Assembly: GCA_905233165.1 (NCBI GenBank)
Contig: CAJODL010000007.1
Coordinates: 119,966-183,965 of the forward strand
Source of the DNA: an uncultured Prevotella sp.
GTDB taxonomy: Bacteria > Bacteroidota > Bacteroidia > Bacteroidales > Bacteroidaceae
Direction: 5' to 3'
Length of the DNA: 64,000 nt
Shown here: positions 40,399-49,272 of the stretch, one piece after another
Position numbering within the stretch: position 1 is the first letter of the stretch
How the letters are laid out: every line of letters begins with the position of its first letter
Position numbers and translations under genes: made by a program
Notes under the pieces: model-generated
The model's input: only the letters and a program-made list of their open reading frames with translations
What the model was told of the DNA's origin: nothing
Databases searched by the model: none

Positions 40399-42282
40399 AT
40401 GATAAAAAAAGCGATAAACGAGGTAAAATGTTTTTTTTGTAATCCGACCTGTGTCTTCTGTTTCGGGCTACTGATAGTACTTCTTGCTACATCATTGGAA
40501 GTATTTAGAGGACGCAATACCAACTATTTTGTATACCAAGATGCAACTCGGATGTTTTGGGAGGGACTGAATCCATACAATCTTGAATATGCACAAGCAC
40601 ATGGAAGATATTTCCTATATTCGCCCGTATTTAGCGTTATTTTTGCACCTGTTTTTCTTCTACCATGGTGGTTAGGTCCCTACGTATGGAATATAGGAAA
40701 TTATTGTCTATTTTCCTATGCAATAAAGGCTCTTCCCAAACAACTTGATAAATACAAGCATTGGATTTTTTTATTCCTTCTCTCAGTAGTTCTCCAAACA
40801 ATATTCTGTTATCAGCATAACATCATAGTAAGCTATATCTATATATTTGCCTTTATCTTATTAGAACGAGGCAAAGGGTCCTGGGCTGTATTTCTCATTA
40901 TGCTGTCAGCAACCACAAAGATATATGGAGCAGCTGAGTTAGCCATTCTATTTTGTTATCCTAAAGTATGGCGTAATCTGGGCTATGCTGTTCTTTGTGG
41001 CGTAGGATTTTTGTTGTTACCAGCCCTAAACCCAGCTTTTGACAATGTCTTCGTGTTGTATCAGGAGATGTTTGACATGATATCCAACCACCATAGCGAT
41101 TCCGATTTTATTGGTATTCTCTTTGCACGTGGTCTAAAGCCTTTCCTATTGCCCAATTACCGAATGGTACAGCTCATCGTATTCACATTATTAGGTGTTT
41201 TATTTTTTATTCGATATAAACGTTGGTCAGAATTTCGGTTCCGTGTTCAGGCACTAACTGTGTTGACAGGTTTTATGATATTGTTCAGTGATTGCCCAGA
41301 AACACATACATACATTATCACTTTACCATTTTATGCCATGGCTTTCTTTTTACAACCCAAACGCACATGGATAGATTGGGGACTATTTTGGTTTCTTGTA
41401 CTTAATTTCAGTATTTTGCCTACAGACATTCTCTGCCCGTCCTGGATTCATGATTACATACACCAGACTTTTTGGCTGGATGTATATACCTATTTTCTCT
41501 GTTGGCTACGCATAATATGGTTAGCTATCAGTCCACAGGGTCTTACACCTACTACCAAGAAAGCTGTTATTACATTAATGGCAATACTGCTACCTGCATA
41601 CTTACATGCACAAGAAACGCAAGTTTTCAAGGTTAAGGGTGTAGAATTTAGGATGAAACATGTACAAGGTGGAACATTCGTTATGGGTGCATTAAATGGT
41701 GATAACGAAGCCGATGCTGACGAGATACAACACAAAGTAACCCTTAGGAGCTATTACATAGGAGAGACGGAAGTGACTCAAGAACTATGGGAAGCTGTTA
41801 TGCCCAAAAACCGATCAAAGCACAAAGGCAAAGACTTACCTGTAGAATATGTAACTTACGACATGTGCCAGGAATTTATTGCCAAACTTAATAAATTAAC
41901 AGGTAAAAGATTCCGCCTGCCAACAGAAGCTGAGTGGGAATATGCAGCACGCGGAGGCAAACATTCTAAAGGTTATCTCTATGCTGGCAGTAATGATATT
42001 GATGAGGTAGGACACACTCTTTCAAACTATACTGAACATGTACAAAAACCTGTTGCAAAACTAAAGCCCAACGAACTCGGACTTTATGATATGTCAGGAA
42101 ATGTATGGGAATGGTGCGATGATTGGTACAAGAAGACTCCTAAAAGCAAACCATCAAGTAATTTTCACGTAATACGAGGCGGTGGATATGATTGTTCTCC
42201 ACAATATTGTCGTTCCACCAATCGTTTTATGTATGACCAAAGAAGACGACGTGATTTAGTCGGCTTCCGTTTGGCAATGTAA
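40399..42282 (+). CDS. Fusion of GT87-like membrane glycosyltransferase and formylglycine-generating-enzyme-like domain
   Basis: 627 aa. Residues 1-385 have about ten membrane spans of the GT87/DUF2029 (PimE-like) type, which use lipid-phosphate sugars at the outer face. Residues 387-406 (KKAVITLMAILLPAYLHAQ) read like an intact signal peptide, followed by a complete SUMF1/FGE fold: GGTFVMGA, ETEVTQELWE, FRLPTEAEWEYAARGG, SGNVWEWCDDWY. The FGE active-site pair is present as CSPQYC (C599, C604). The junction suggests a secreted FGE-like gene joined to the upstream gene. The start is the ATG at 40399, ten bases after the previous stop. Confidence 0.8.
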   Translation: MIKKAINEVKCFFCNPTCVFCFGLLIVLLATSLEVFRGRNTNYFVYQDATRMFWEGLNPYNLEYAQAHGRYFLYSPVFSVIFAPVFLLPWWLGPYVWNIGNYCLFSYAIKALPKQLDKYKHWIFLFLLSVVLQTIFCYQHNIIVSYIYIFAFILLERGKGSWAVFLIMLSATTKIYGAAELAILFCYPKVWRNLGYAVLCGVGFLLLPALNPAFDNVFVLYQEMFDMISNHHSDSDFIGILFARGLKPFLLPNYRMVQLIVFTLLGVLFFIRYKRWSEFRFRVQALTVLTGFMILFSDCPETHTYIITLPFYAMAFFLQPKRTWIDWGLFWFLVLNFSILPTDILCPSWIHDYIHQTFWLDVYTYFLCWLRIIWLAISPQGLTPTTKKAVITLMAILLPAYLHAQETQVFKVKGVEFRMKHVQGGTFVMGALNGDNEADADEIQHKVTLRSYYIGETEVTQELWEAVMPKNRSKHKGKDLPVEYVTYDMCQEFIAKLNKLTGKRFRLPTEAEWEYAARGGKHSKGYLYAGSNDIDEVGHTLSNYTEHVQKPVAKLKPNELGLYDMSGNVWEWCDDWYKKTPKSKPSSNFHVIRGGGYDCSPQYCRSTNRFMYDQRRRRDLVGFRLAM

Positions 42283-42302
42283 AACGAAACTCAAAAATTG
42301 TT

Positions 42303-43133
42303 TTAGTGCAGTCTTCTATATAATTTGGCTATAGTACGTTTAACAAGTATCCATTGGTGAACTCGCTTAAGATTTGTGATTTTAATTCGTTGTACCTCAT
42401 CTGTCACACTTGACCCCAATTTATAGGAGAGTACAAAGAATTTTGCGATGTATCTGCTCCAATAATATTTATTATGCCAGTAATGACCTATCCACTGATT
42501 GGCTTCAATCATTTCTTCTGTACATTCTTTTAGCGCGATAGAAAGGGCATATTGTTCTACAACTACTGGTTCTGCATGATCGTCCAACATACCATCACAA
42601 ATTCTTAAAGCTAAGTCTGTCACTTTTGCCGTTAATGATGCAGGAATGGCTACTACTCCGGCATTCCACATGTGATGATGGATGCCTATTGTGATATCGC
42701 CGTAGGTGTTTCCTCCTACCGTCTGCCACATTTTCAGAGATTTGCCTTTCATTGCTGAGGGGCATCCCTCATCTTTATGCATCATACCACAATTATTGTT
42801 AAGCATATGTTTTATCTCTGTCAGACTACCAAAGAGGAAGGTGTCTCCATCTAAATACATTATAGGTTTTTCTGGTGACATTTTGACAATCTCGCATAAT
42901 ACCATAATCTTTACACGCCAGAAAAAATCGTGAGGGCCACGCCACTGGTTGATCTCTTCTTGAGACACGGTAACAGTTATTACCTTAGGTAGTCCAATAT
43001 ACATCTGAGGCGTATCAGTCACTACATAGATTGTATCGTCAACCGTCATCTGCGCCAGGAGGGTTCGTATAGAAAAACTGACTTGCATATGAACGACAAT
43101 AGAATTGCCTATAACAAAATAGATGATATTCAT
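42303..43133 (-). CDS. Glycosyltransferase-like protein with DGD motif
   Basis: 276 aa, GT-A-like. A DxD-type metal motif occurs in IMYLDGDTFLFG after a DFFWRVKI segment, and WNAGVVAIPA follows as in GT8-like enzymes. No signal peptide or membrane span. Acts in the cytosol on an unknown surface glycan. Last gene of a minus-strand run beginning near 48.4 kb; it converges on the GT87-FGE gene with a gap of only 20 bases. Confidence 0.6.
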   Translation of the reverse strand: MNIIYFVIGNSIVVHMQVSFSIRTLLAQMTVDDTIYVVTDTPQMYIGLPKVITVTVSQEEINQWRGPHDFFWRVKIMVLCEIVKMSPEKPIMYLDGDTFLFGSLTEIKHMLNNNCGMMHKDEGCPSAMKGKSLKMWQTVGGNTYGDITIGIHHHMWNAGVVAIPASLTAKVTDLALRICDGMLDDHAEPVVVEQYALSIALKECTEEMIEANQWIGHYWHNKYYWSRYIAKFFVLSYKLGSSVTDEVQRIKITNLKRVHQWILVKRTIAKLYRRLH

Positions 43134-43217
43134 AGGGCCGTAGATTATTAAATGATTATTCTAAAAAATAGTTGAACTGTTTATAATATATATTTATGTA
43201 TATCTACATAGTCCGGT

Positions 43218-44045
43218 CTACTTATTTTTATTTTGGCGCATATAATCGGGGAATGTTAGAGACCAACGCGAGCCACTCCACCTGCGTTGTAATGTGGCAT
43301 AATCAGCCATATTTTTATAAGGCAGCCGTTTCTGAAGCCAAGGACGGTACACCTTGGCTTTCACGAAATTACCATACAACTCAAATTCCGAGAATCCAGC
43401 ATGACAACGACGGTCATAATTATTAAGAATATTATGAACCCAGTCAACACCAGCTTCCTGACTAAGCTTCTGTTGCAGCATTTCTATTTGCCGCTTGTCA
43501 AACAGCATCTTGTGATCTACGTAGGGAAGGGAGGCTAATTGCAAATCGGGCATCAACCTGTGGATATTGTCGTAATAGGGCTGATGCTCTTCATAACTCA
43601 TATAGAATACCGTCTGCCCCATATCTGTGAGGAACACATGGGGTCTAAGTACATGGTCGGCATCTATACAAAGATAGTAGCGGCAGGTCCCCACCCTTCC
43701 GCTGAGTTTAACCAATTGTTGAAATAGCCAGCCGCTCCTATTTCCGAAATCTGTCTGCAAATTCAAAGTCTGAGGCCCAAAGCCAAAGATACTTGTCTCA
43801 TCAACAAACTGTAAGTCATTATTACTGCAGAAATCTATTATCTCCTGTTGGGCAGGTGCTACAATGTATATCTGCTTTATAGGATGCCTAACACAATGGC
43901 GAACACCTTCCAGACAAAGAGGAAGGATATGGATATCCTTGGAGATAATTGGGATTACCACATCAATAGGTTCTTGGGAAGGGTTCAGTTGGGGAAACCT
44001 TCTCCATAAAAATAGTCTGTATCTTATTTTTCGTAACTGAGACAT
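43218..44045 (-). CDS. DUF6492-like glycosyltransferase
   Basis: 275 aa. VVIPIISKDI opening, LCIDADHVLRP as the DxD-like site, and RRCHAGFSEFELYGN near the C-terminus match uncharacterised capsule-locus glycosyltransferases of the DUF6492 kind. Cytosolic. The 84 bases after it, before the next gene, are AT-rich with no signal seen. Confidence 0.6.
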   Translation of the reverse strand: MSQLRKIRYRLFLWRRFPQLNPSQEPIDVVIPIISKDIHILPLCLEGVRHCVRHPIKQIYIVAPAQQEIIDFCSNNDLQFVDETSIFGFGPQTLNLQTDFGNRSGWLFQQLVKLSGRVGTCRYYLCIDADHVLRPHVFLTDMGQTVFYMSYEEHQPYYDNIHRLMPDLQLASLPYVDHKMLFDKRQIEMLQQKLSQEAGVDWVHNILNNYDRRCHAGFSEFELYGNFVKAKVYRPWLQKRLPYKNMADYATLQRRWSGSRWSLTFPDYMRQNKNK

Positions 44046-44055
44046 AAGAGAAATT

Positions 44056-44883
44056 TCAAATTATTCTTCTAAACCAGTAATCAAATAAATGGAATGCTTC
44101 AGCATCCATATTTTCTGCATCGACATTATCCATTCGACAGAGAGGAATATCCTTGTACATTGATGCGACAAGAGAGAATGTGCTTGGAGGTCCCATAAGG
44201 TAATCACACTCAGAAAGCATAAACAGGTCCTCTGGTGCGCAGCCTTGAAGATAGTGGATGATAGCATTAGGACATAACTGCTGGAATTTTTCCATTGTTA
44301 CCTTACAATCATTTGTAGACAAATAGACATGAACACTTTTGTCAGCATACATACTGACGAAACAATTGACATATCGGGCATACGTTTCATCGTCATAACA
44401 ATATATTCCGTCTTTCCACAGGGCGTAGTCACCTCGACGGATATGTACTCCTAACCTGACGACATTGTTATCACCTCCTTCTGCCTTCAACATCTTTTCC
44501 CTTACTGGATTTGTATATATATCATCTATGGTGAAAAGATCGCATATCTCAGAACGATACTTTAGGAATAAGTCATAAAAACGGACATTCCATCCACTTA
44601 CCACAATATGTTTATGACGAAGCATCTTGCGCTCCAATGCCTCATGGTCACACTCTGCACGCTTAAAGTCCGCAGTTGGCAGAAGTCCTAAGGCTGCCAG
44701 ATACTTAGCAAACAGATACCAACCAAAGCCCGTCAGGGGGGTATGACATATACGGAAATACTGATACTTATAGCTAAAACGCATTGATATGACCTTCCGT
44801 CCGTGTTCCCTACCCCATGCGTAAACATGAGCATATTGCAACAGATTGTTGCACATCTGACTTTTATCTCTTGCGAATATCAT
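44056..44883 (-). CDS. Alpha-1,2-fucosyltransferase-like (GT11) protein
   Basis: 275 aa. The GDP-fucose-binding motif is LGVHIRRGDYALW, and the later YLMGPPSTFSLVASMY corresponds to the conserved SSFSWWAA-type block of GT11, here altered. It may add fucose or a related deoxysugar. Family placement rests mainly on HIRRGDY. Confidence 0.65.
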   Translation of the reverse strand: MIFARDKSQMCNNLLQYAHVYAWGREHGRKVISMRFSYKYQYFRICHTPLTGFGWYLFAKYLAALGLLPTADFKRAECDHEALERKMLRHKHIVVSGWNVRFYDLFLKYRSEICDLFTIDDIYTNPVREKMLKAEGGDNNVVRLGVHIRRGDYALWKDGIYCYDDETYARYVNCFVSMYADKSVHVYLSTNDCKVTMEKFQQLCPNAIIHYLQGCAPEDLFMLSECDYLMGPPSTFSLVASMYKDIPLCRMDNVDAENMDAEAFHLFDYWFRRII

Positions 44884-44889
44884 ATCCTA

Positions 44890-46701
44890 TTATCGTTTAT
44901 CTAAGTCATCATACAACTTCTGAAGATACGCCTGCGACTTTCTTAGAAGCATTTGCGTTCCCTTTCCTGAAGAATACTGTATGCGAGCCGACGTATTGTC
45001 ATAGACTATGCAGTTGCTATCTGTAACCATTCCCATCGCATCTGGGAACGTGAAATAAGCGAAATGGGGAGCAGATTCATCCAATAGATCCTTTGAATAA
45101 ACAAATTCCGAGTGGTCAATACCAAGCATTCCCAAAAGAGTGGCTGCAATGTCAATTTGTGAGCCAAATACATTGCACTCCATTTTATCCACAGATCCTC
45201 CAATAATTATAAACGGAGTTTGATATCTCCATAGCACATAATTATCAGCAATGTCAGGATAGGCACCAAGATGGTCAGGAACAATGGCCACAATGGTATT
45301 GTCCCACAAAGGAAGTTTTTTCAGTTCCTCAACAAATTTACCCAAACAATAGTCCGCATATGAAAAAGAGTTAAGCACAGGATTATTCCTTATCTTATTA
45401 TAGTCTGGTACGTCAAAAGGTTCATGACTACTCTCAGTCATAATACTACGGAAAAATGGTTTACCAGACTTGTCCAATTTAATATCGGTCAGCATGCGGT
45501 CGAATACATCACCATCGGCGACCCCCCACTTACTTATTCTCTTCTTTGAAGGAAAATCAGACTCCGACACCACCTGTTGGAAGCCTGTTCCCATAAAGTA
45601 AGAACGCATATTACTGTAATTGATGTCACCGCCATAATAGAAAACTGTTTTATAGCCGTTCTTTGCCAACTGTCCAGCAATAGACGGCAATGAAGTACTT
45701 TTATGAGGGATATCCATTACGCTCATCGTAGGTTGTGCTGGCAAACCGCTATGAATAGATACAAGTGCTCTGTCTGTACGAAAGCTATTAGCATAAAAAT
45801 TGGTGAACCAGATACCCTCCCTAGCAAGTCTTCTCAAATTAGGAGTGATGCCGTAAACATCCATAATGGTATCTGAAAAACTTTCCAAGGTTATCAAAAT
45901 GACATTAGGGTGCTGATTTATATATTCCGAATTTTCTCTCAGCCTGCTATATGTTAACTCCTTGAATAGTTTTTCCGCCTCAACATTTTCCATGAACCGA
46001 TATTTCGTTCCTATCTCCTCATGATGGTTAACAGACTCCACAAAACTGAATATAGGATTCACTGCCGCATGATTAAGACGATTATTATCCGAGAAATATA
46101 CACTGCCAGTATGATTCGTTCCTGTTCCGACGCCACCTCGGATAGGCAACAACAACATTGTATCCATCAACAGCAACAATATACTAAAGGTAGTACGATT
46201 ACCTATATTAGAATTATTCTTATTACAACATGCCATACGGTGCGGAATCTTGTATAATACTATGCAACAAACAACAAAAGCAACAATCGCTCCAATTAGC
46301 TGCCACATCGTAAGACTTGCCATAGCATCAACAGGAGAGGTCCTAATATACAGAATAGGAGTATTATCCAATGGAAATCCCCAATAGCCGTACAGTCCAA
46401 TATTTGAGATGAATGCTAATGAGGCTAAAATGGCAATCAATAAAAAATAGCCTTCCCATATCCACCTTAAAAGTTTTCCTTTAAACCATAGACCTACAAT
46501 AAGCAACAGACCGGGTATTATCGTAACATAGCCCGCAACGGCCATATCCAGCCTCAGTCCATACCACAACACAGCCAACTTGTCGCCTAATGGTACATCA
46601 GCAAGTAGAGAATGGTACACCAATAGGAACACCACCTTGCTGACCACCCCAATTAGTGTCCATATCAAAAATAACTTTATGAAAGAACAGATGCTCCTCA
46701 C
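44890..46701 (-). CDS. LTA-synthase-like membrane phosphotransferase, copy 2
   Basis: 603 aa with a GTG start directly after the preceding gene's stop. It has the same layout as the protein at 37865: N-terminal spans, ITLESFSDTI, NSFRTDRALVSI, ESSHEPFD, VPDHLGAYP, and AYFTFPDAMGMV near the end. The nucleophile position reads R-T-D, again Thr. The two are clear paralogs in opposite orientation, with divergent N-terminal spans. Probably decorates a different acceptor or works in the same pathway. Confidence 0.86.
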   Translation of the reverse strand: MRSICSFIKLFLIWTLIGVVSKVVFLLVYHSLLADVPLGDKLAVLWYGLRLDMAVAGYVTIIPGLLLIVGLWFKGKLLRWIWEGYFLLIAILASLAFISNIGLYGYWGFPLDNTPILYIRTSPVDAMASLTMWQLIGAIVAFVVCCIVLYKIPHRMACCNKNNSNIGNRTTFSILLLLMDTMLLLPIRGGVGTGTNHTGSVYFSDNNRLNHAAVNPIFSFVESVNHHEEIGTKYRFMENVEAEKLFKELTYSRLRENSEYINQHPNVILITLESFSDTIMDVYGITPNLRRLAREGIWFTNFYANSFRTDRALVSIHSGLPAQPTMSVMDIPHKSTSLPSIAGQLAKNGYKTVFYYGGDINYSNMRSYFMGTGFQQVVSESDFPSKKRISKWGVADGDVFDRMLTDIKLDKSGKPFFRSIMTESSHEPFDVPDYNKIRNNPVLNSFSYADYCLGKFVEELKKLPLWDNTIVAIVPDHLGAYPDIADNYVLWRYQTPFIIIGGSVDKMECNVFGSQIDIAATLLGMLGIDHSEFVYSKDLLDESAPHFAYFTFPDAMGMVTDSNCIVYDNTSARIQYSSGKGTQMLLRKSQAYLQKLYDDLDKR

Positions 46702-47655
46702 TTAACTTTTCGGTTTTATACCACCATGTGTTATTTGTAACCACTCTTCCTTTGTACGCTTCCACCGCCTATGACTCCATAACCAATAAGCAGGACCACG
46801 TCTTATCGTTTTCTCCAACATGTCTGCATACTGCTGAGTCAACCAGAACTGTTCCTTATTCCTCGGTTCTGTTGTAATCAGTTTATATTCCGCAATATAA
46901 TAGCCACGTCTAATTCTTCGAACATCAAGATAAAAAACATCCATATCAAGTTTCTGCATGATTCGCTCAGCTCCTGTAAACCAAGGAGTCTCATGATGCA
47001 AAAAATCAGACCAATAATAGATATTGTCCCAATAGGGGGTTTGATCAGCGATGAAACCTGCAAGAATAGGACGTCCTTCATTGCGATATTTTACCATTTC
47101 TTTAATCGACTGATTGACCTCAATATTAACACCCCCAAAACGACGACGAGTATATAGTATTAATTGGTCGGTAACGTAATTCTCCAACTGATGGTACAAC
47201 TGCGTGCAAGTTCCAAGTTTGGGGTCTATCCATAACGGCATGCTACTAATCCATTCCCAATTACCATAATGTCCCAAGAATACACCGCACGATCTTCCTT
47301 TGCGCAATGAATCCTCTATCAACTCAAGACCTTTAAAACGCATACGTTTTTTTATTTCCTTTTTGGATATAGAAAAATACTTTACGCTTTCCACAATCAA
47401 ATCACAAAAATGCATATAAAAACGTCTTTCTATCATCCATTGCCTACGAGATGACAACTCCGGGAATGAACTACTTATATTCTCATGAACGATATCCCGC
47501 CTATAACGTATAATATAAAACAAGATTATTGACACAATATAGGAAATACTATGCAACAACCACATCGGAAGACACGAAACTACAAACCACACACCAAAAA
47601 GTATGTAATAAGCTGTTTGTTTCAATGAATGATATCTTTCCTTATTATAGCTCAT
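46702..47655 (-). CDS. LpxL/LpxM-like lysophospholipid acyltransferase
   Basis: 317 aa with one N-terminal membrane span. The catalytic H(X)4E is HYGNWEW, and AFxADQ-like GFIADQTPYW and the closing WLWSHRRWK are late-acyltransferase hallmarks. It adds a secondary acyl chain to lipid A or a similar lipid. Overlaps the upstream GT32 gene by four bases and abuts the phosphotransferase, so it is probably part of envelope decoration. Confidence 0.87.
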   Translation of the reverse strand: MSYNKERYHSLKQTAYYILFGVWFVVSCLPMWLLHSISYIVSIILFYIIRYRRDIVHENISSSFPELSSRRQWMIERRFYMHFCDLIVESVKYFSISKKEIKKRMRFKGLELIEDSLRKGRSCGVFLGHYGNWEWISSMPLWIDPKLGTCTQLYHQLENYVTDQLILYTRRRFGGVNIEVNQSIKEMVKYRNEGRPILAGFIADQTPYWDNIYYWSDFLHHETPWFTGAERIMQKLDMDVFYLDVRRIRRGYYIAEYKLITTEPRNKEQFWLTQQYADMLEKTIRRGPAYWLWSHRRWKRTKEEWLQITHGGIKPKS

Positions 47656-48416
47656 CTCTTATCTTGGATACTATATCTTTTGCTAATTCCTAGTAATTTG
47701 CGAAATTTCTCCCATGGCGAGAGATGCCAACTATGAGCACACATATGAACAGCATAGCTATTTGGTGAAACCTCATGTTTATTACCTGCGAATATTTCCG
47801 AAGGATAAATATGTATACCTCCTGACAACTTTTGTTCTATGTCTTTATATATGAAGCCAAACTCCTCCGCAACACGGGCATAAATATATGGAGAAAGCAC
47901 ATCAGTGCTCAATGAGCCATCTGCATTTATAAAATGTTTATCTTGATACCACTCTAACACTCTCTTAACAAAAGGATTACCCGCCTCAGCCCCCATAATC
48001 GCAGCCTGTATTTGTATTCCTTCAATGTATGAACCATCTACACGATTGCCATTTTGATCCAAATGTGCCATCGTACCACATTTATCAATCTGAATAGGAT
48101 GATATTCCATACTTGAGAAGAATCCGTTATCTAAAAAATCATCGAGTTTCTTCAACAACAAAACATCTGTATCAAGATATATTCCTCCCTCAACATACAG
48201 GGCATACATACGAATATAATCTGCAGCGAAGGCCCATTTTTGAGCTCTATATGCTTCATGGACATATGGTACACCTGTCACATCAAAATTTTCTGTATTC
48301 CATCGTTTAATTTCATAATCTGGATGTGTACTATACCAAGAATCCATATATTTAAGCGTTTCTTTGGGAATAGGATTATCGCTTAACCAACAATAATGAA
48401 TTTTTTTAGGAATCAT
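47652..48416 (-). CDS. GT32 (OCH1-like) glycosyltransferase
   Basis: 254 aa. IPKKIHYCW opening, AADYIRMYALYVEGGIYLDTDV with the DxD pair, as in capsule and OCH1-type GT32 enzymes. First gene of the minus-strand run 48.4 to 42.3 kb, with its own promoter. Confidence 0.87.
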   Translation of the reverse strand: MIPKKIHYCWLSDNPIPKETLKYMDSWYSTHPDYEIKRWNTENFDVTGVPYVHEAYRAQKWAFAADYIRMYALYVEGGIYLDTDVLLLKKLDDFLDNGFFSSMEYHPIQIDKCGTMAHLDQNGNRVDGSYIEGIQIQAAIMGAEAGNPFVKRVLEWYQDKHFINADGSLSTDVLSPYIYARVAEEFGFIYKDIEQKLSGGIHIYPSEIFAGNKHEVSPNSYAVHMCAHSWHLSPWEKFRKLLGISKRYSIQDKR

Positions 48417-48441
48417 AAACTTTTTTATATATTATCGTCTG

Positions 48442-48472
48442 CAAAATTAATAATAACATCGCAAATTACAAA
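48442..48472 (-). promoter_or_regulatory. Promoter of the 42-48 kb minus-strand glycan operon
   Basis: -33 TTTG (48472-48469), 19-base spacer, -7 TAATTTTG (48449-48442) on the minus strand, 26 bases before the GT32 ATG. Confidence 0.7.
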
Positions 48473-48488
48473 ATTTATTCACATTTAT

Positions 48489-48519
48489 TTTGTCATTACA
48501 TTAGTTTTTTTTATTTTTG
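48489..48519 (+). promoter_or_regulatory. Promoter of the GT25 gene
   Basis: -33 TTTG (48489-48492), 19-base spacer, -7 TATTTTTG (48512-48519); the ATG is at 48540. Back to back with the minus-strand promoter. Confidence 0.7.
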
Positions 48520-48539
48520 CATCAAATAAAATTTTGCTT

Positions 48540-49268
48540 ATGAAAGACGTAACGGTTCTTATCATACATGTAAAAGGCAATAAAGAACGAGAAAAATTTA
48601 TACAACGCCAGTTGGATAAATTAGGGTTTCCATATCATTACATATTAGATGGTAATATATCAGACCTCACCCCAAACATTCTGGCCCAATACTTTACAGA
48701 CAATGGACGTTCAGATACGATGTATGGGCTATTCCCAAGGACAAGTTGTGCATACAAAGAGTTTTTAGCCTATCAGTATATCATCAATCACCAACTTAAT
48801 GGGGCTTTAATTTTGGAAGATGACATTCGTCTATTCCGAAATTTTCGTTCTCTTTTTTTAAAAAGTCTTGACGAATATTACCATTACCATTCAAATGAGG
48901 CTTTTATATCAAATTATGAAGAAAGCAGTCTATTATTAGTACCCCACAGTAAAAGGGAAAAAGGGAAACTATTATATTCAGCTATGCGCGACCGCTATAC
49001 TGGTTGCTACTATATTAACAGGAAGGCCGCACAAAACATAATTCATTATCTTAAAGAGCACAAATGCGATTGTCCTTTAGATAGATTTCATTCCAAACTA
49101 ACAGATTTAGGAATCATTAACTACTACTGGAGTCATCCCTGTTTAGCATGTCAATGTAGTTGTGACGGAACAATGCCAACGATGATACCCACACGCCCAC
49201 GTCCTTTTAAAAGACTCAAATGGCTATATAAACGATTATATAAACACCTACTCTATTTCTTTCGATAA
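48540..49268 (+). CDS. GT25 (LPS) glycosyltransferase
   Basis: 242 aa. VTVLIIHVKGNKEREKFIQ opening, GALILEDDIRL as the acidic metal site and YTGCYYINRKAAQ, as in LPS GT25 galactosyltransferases. The start is the ATG at 48540 behind a promoter; the longer frame from 48396 crosses that promoter. The next gene follows after four bases. Confidence 0.84.
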   Translation: MKDVTVLIIHVKGNKEREKFIQRQLDKLGFPYHYILDGNISDLTPNILAQYFTDNGRSDTMYGLFPRTSCAYKEFLAYQYIINHQLNGALILEDDIRLFRNFRSLFLKSLDEYYHYHSNEAFISNYEESSLLLVPHSKREKGKLLYSAMRDRYTGCYYINRKAAQNIIHYLKEHKCDCPLDRFHSKLTDLGIINYYWSHPCLACQCSCDGTMPTMIPTRPRPFKRLKWLYKRLYKHLLYFFR

Positions 49269-49272
49269 GATC

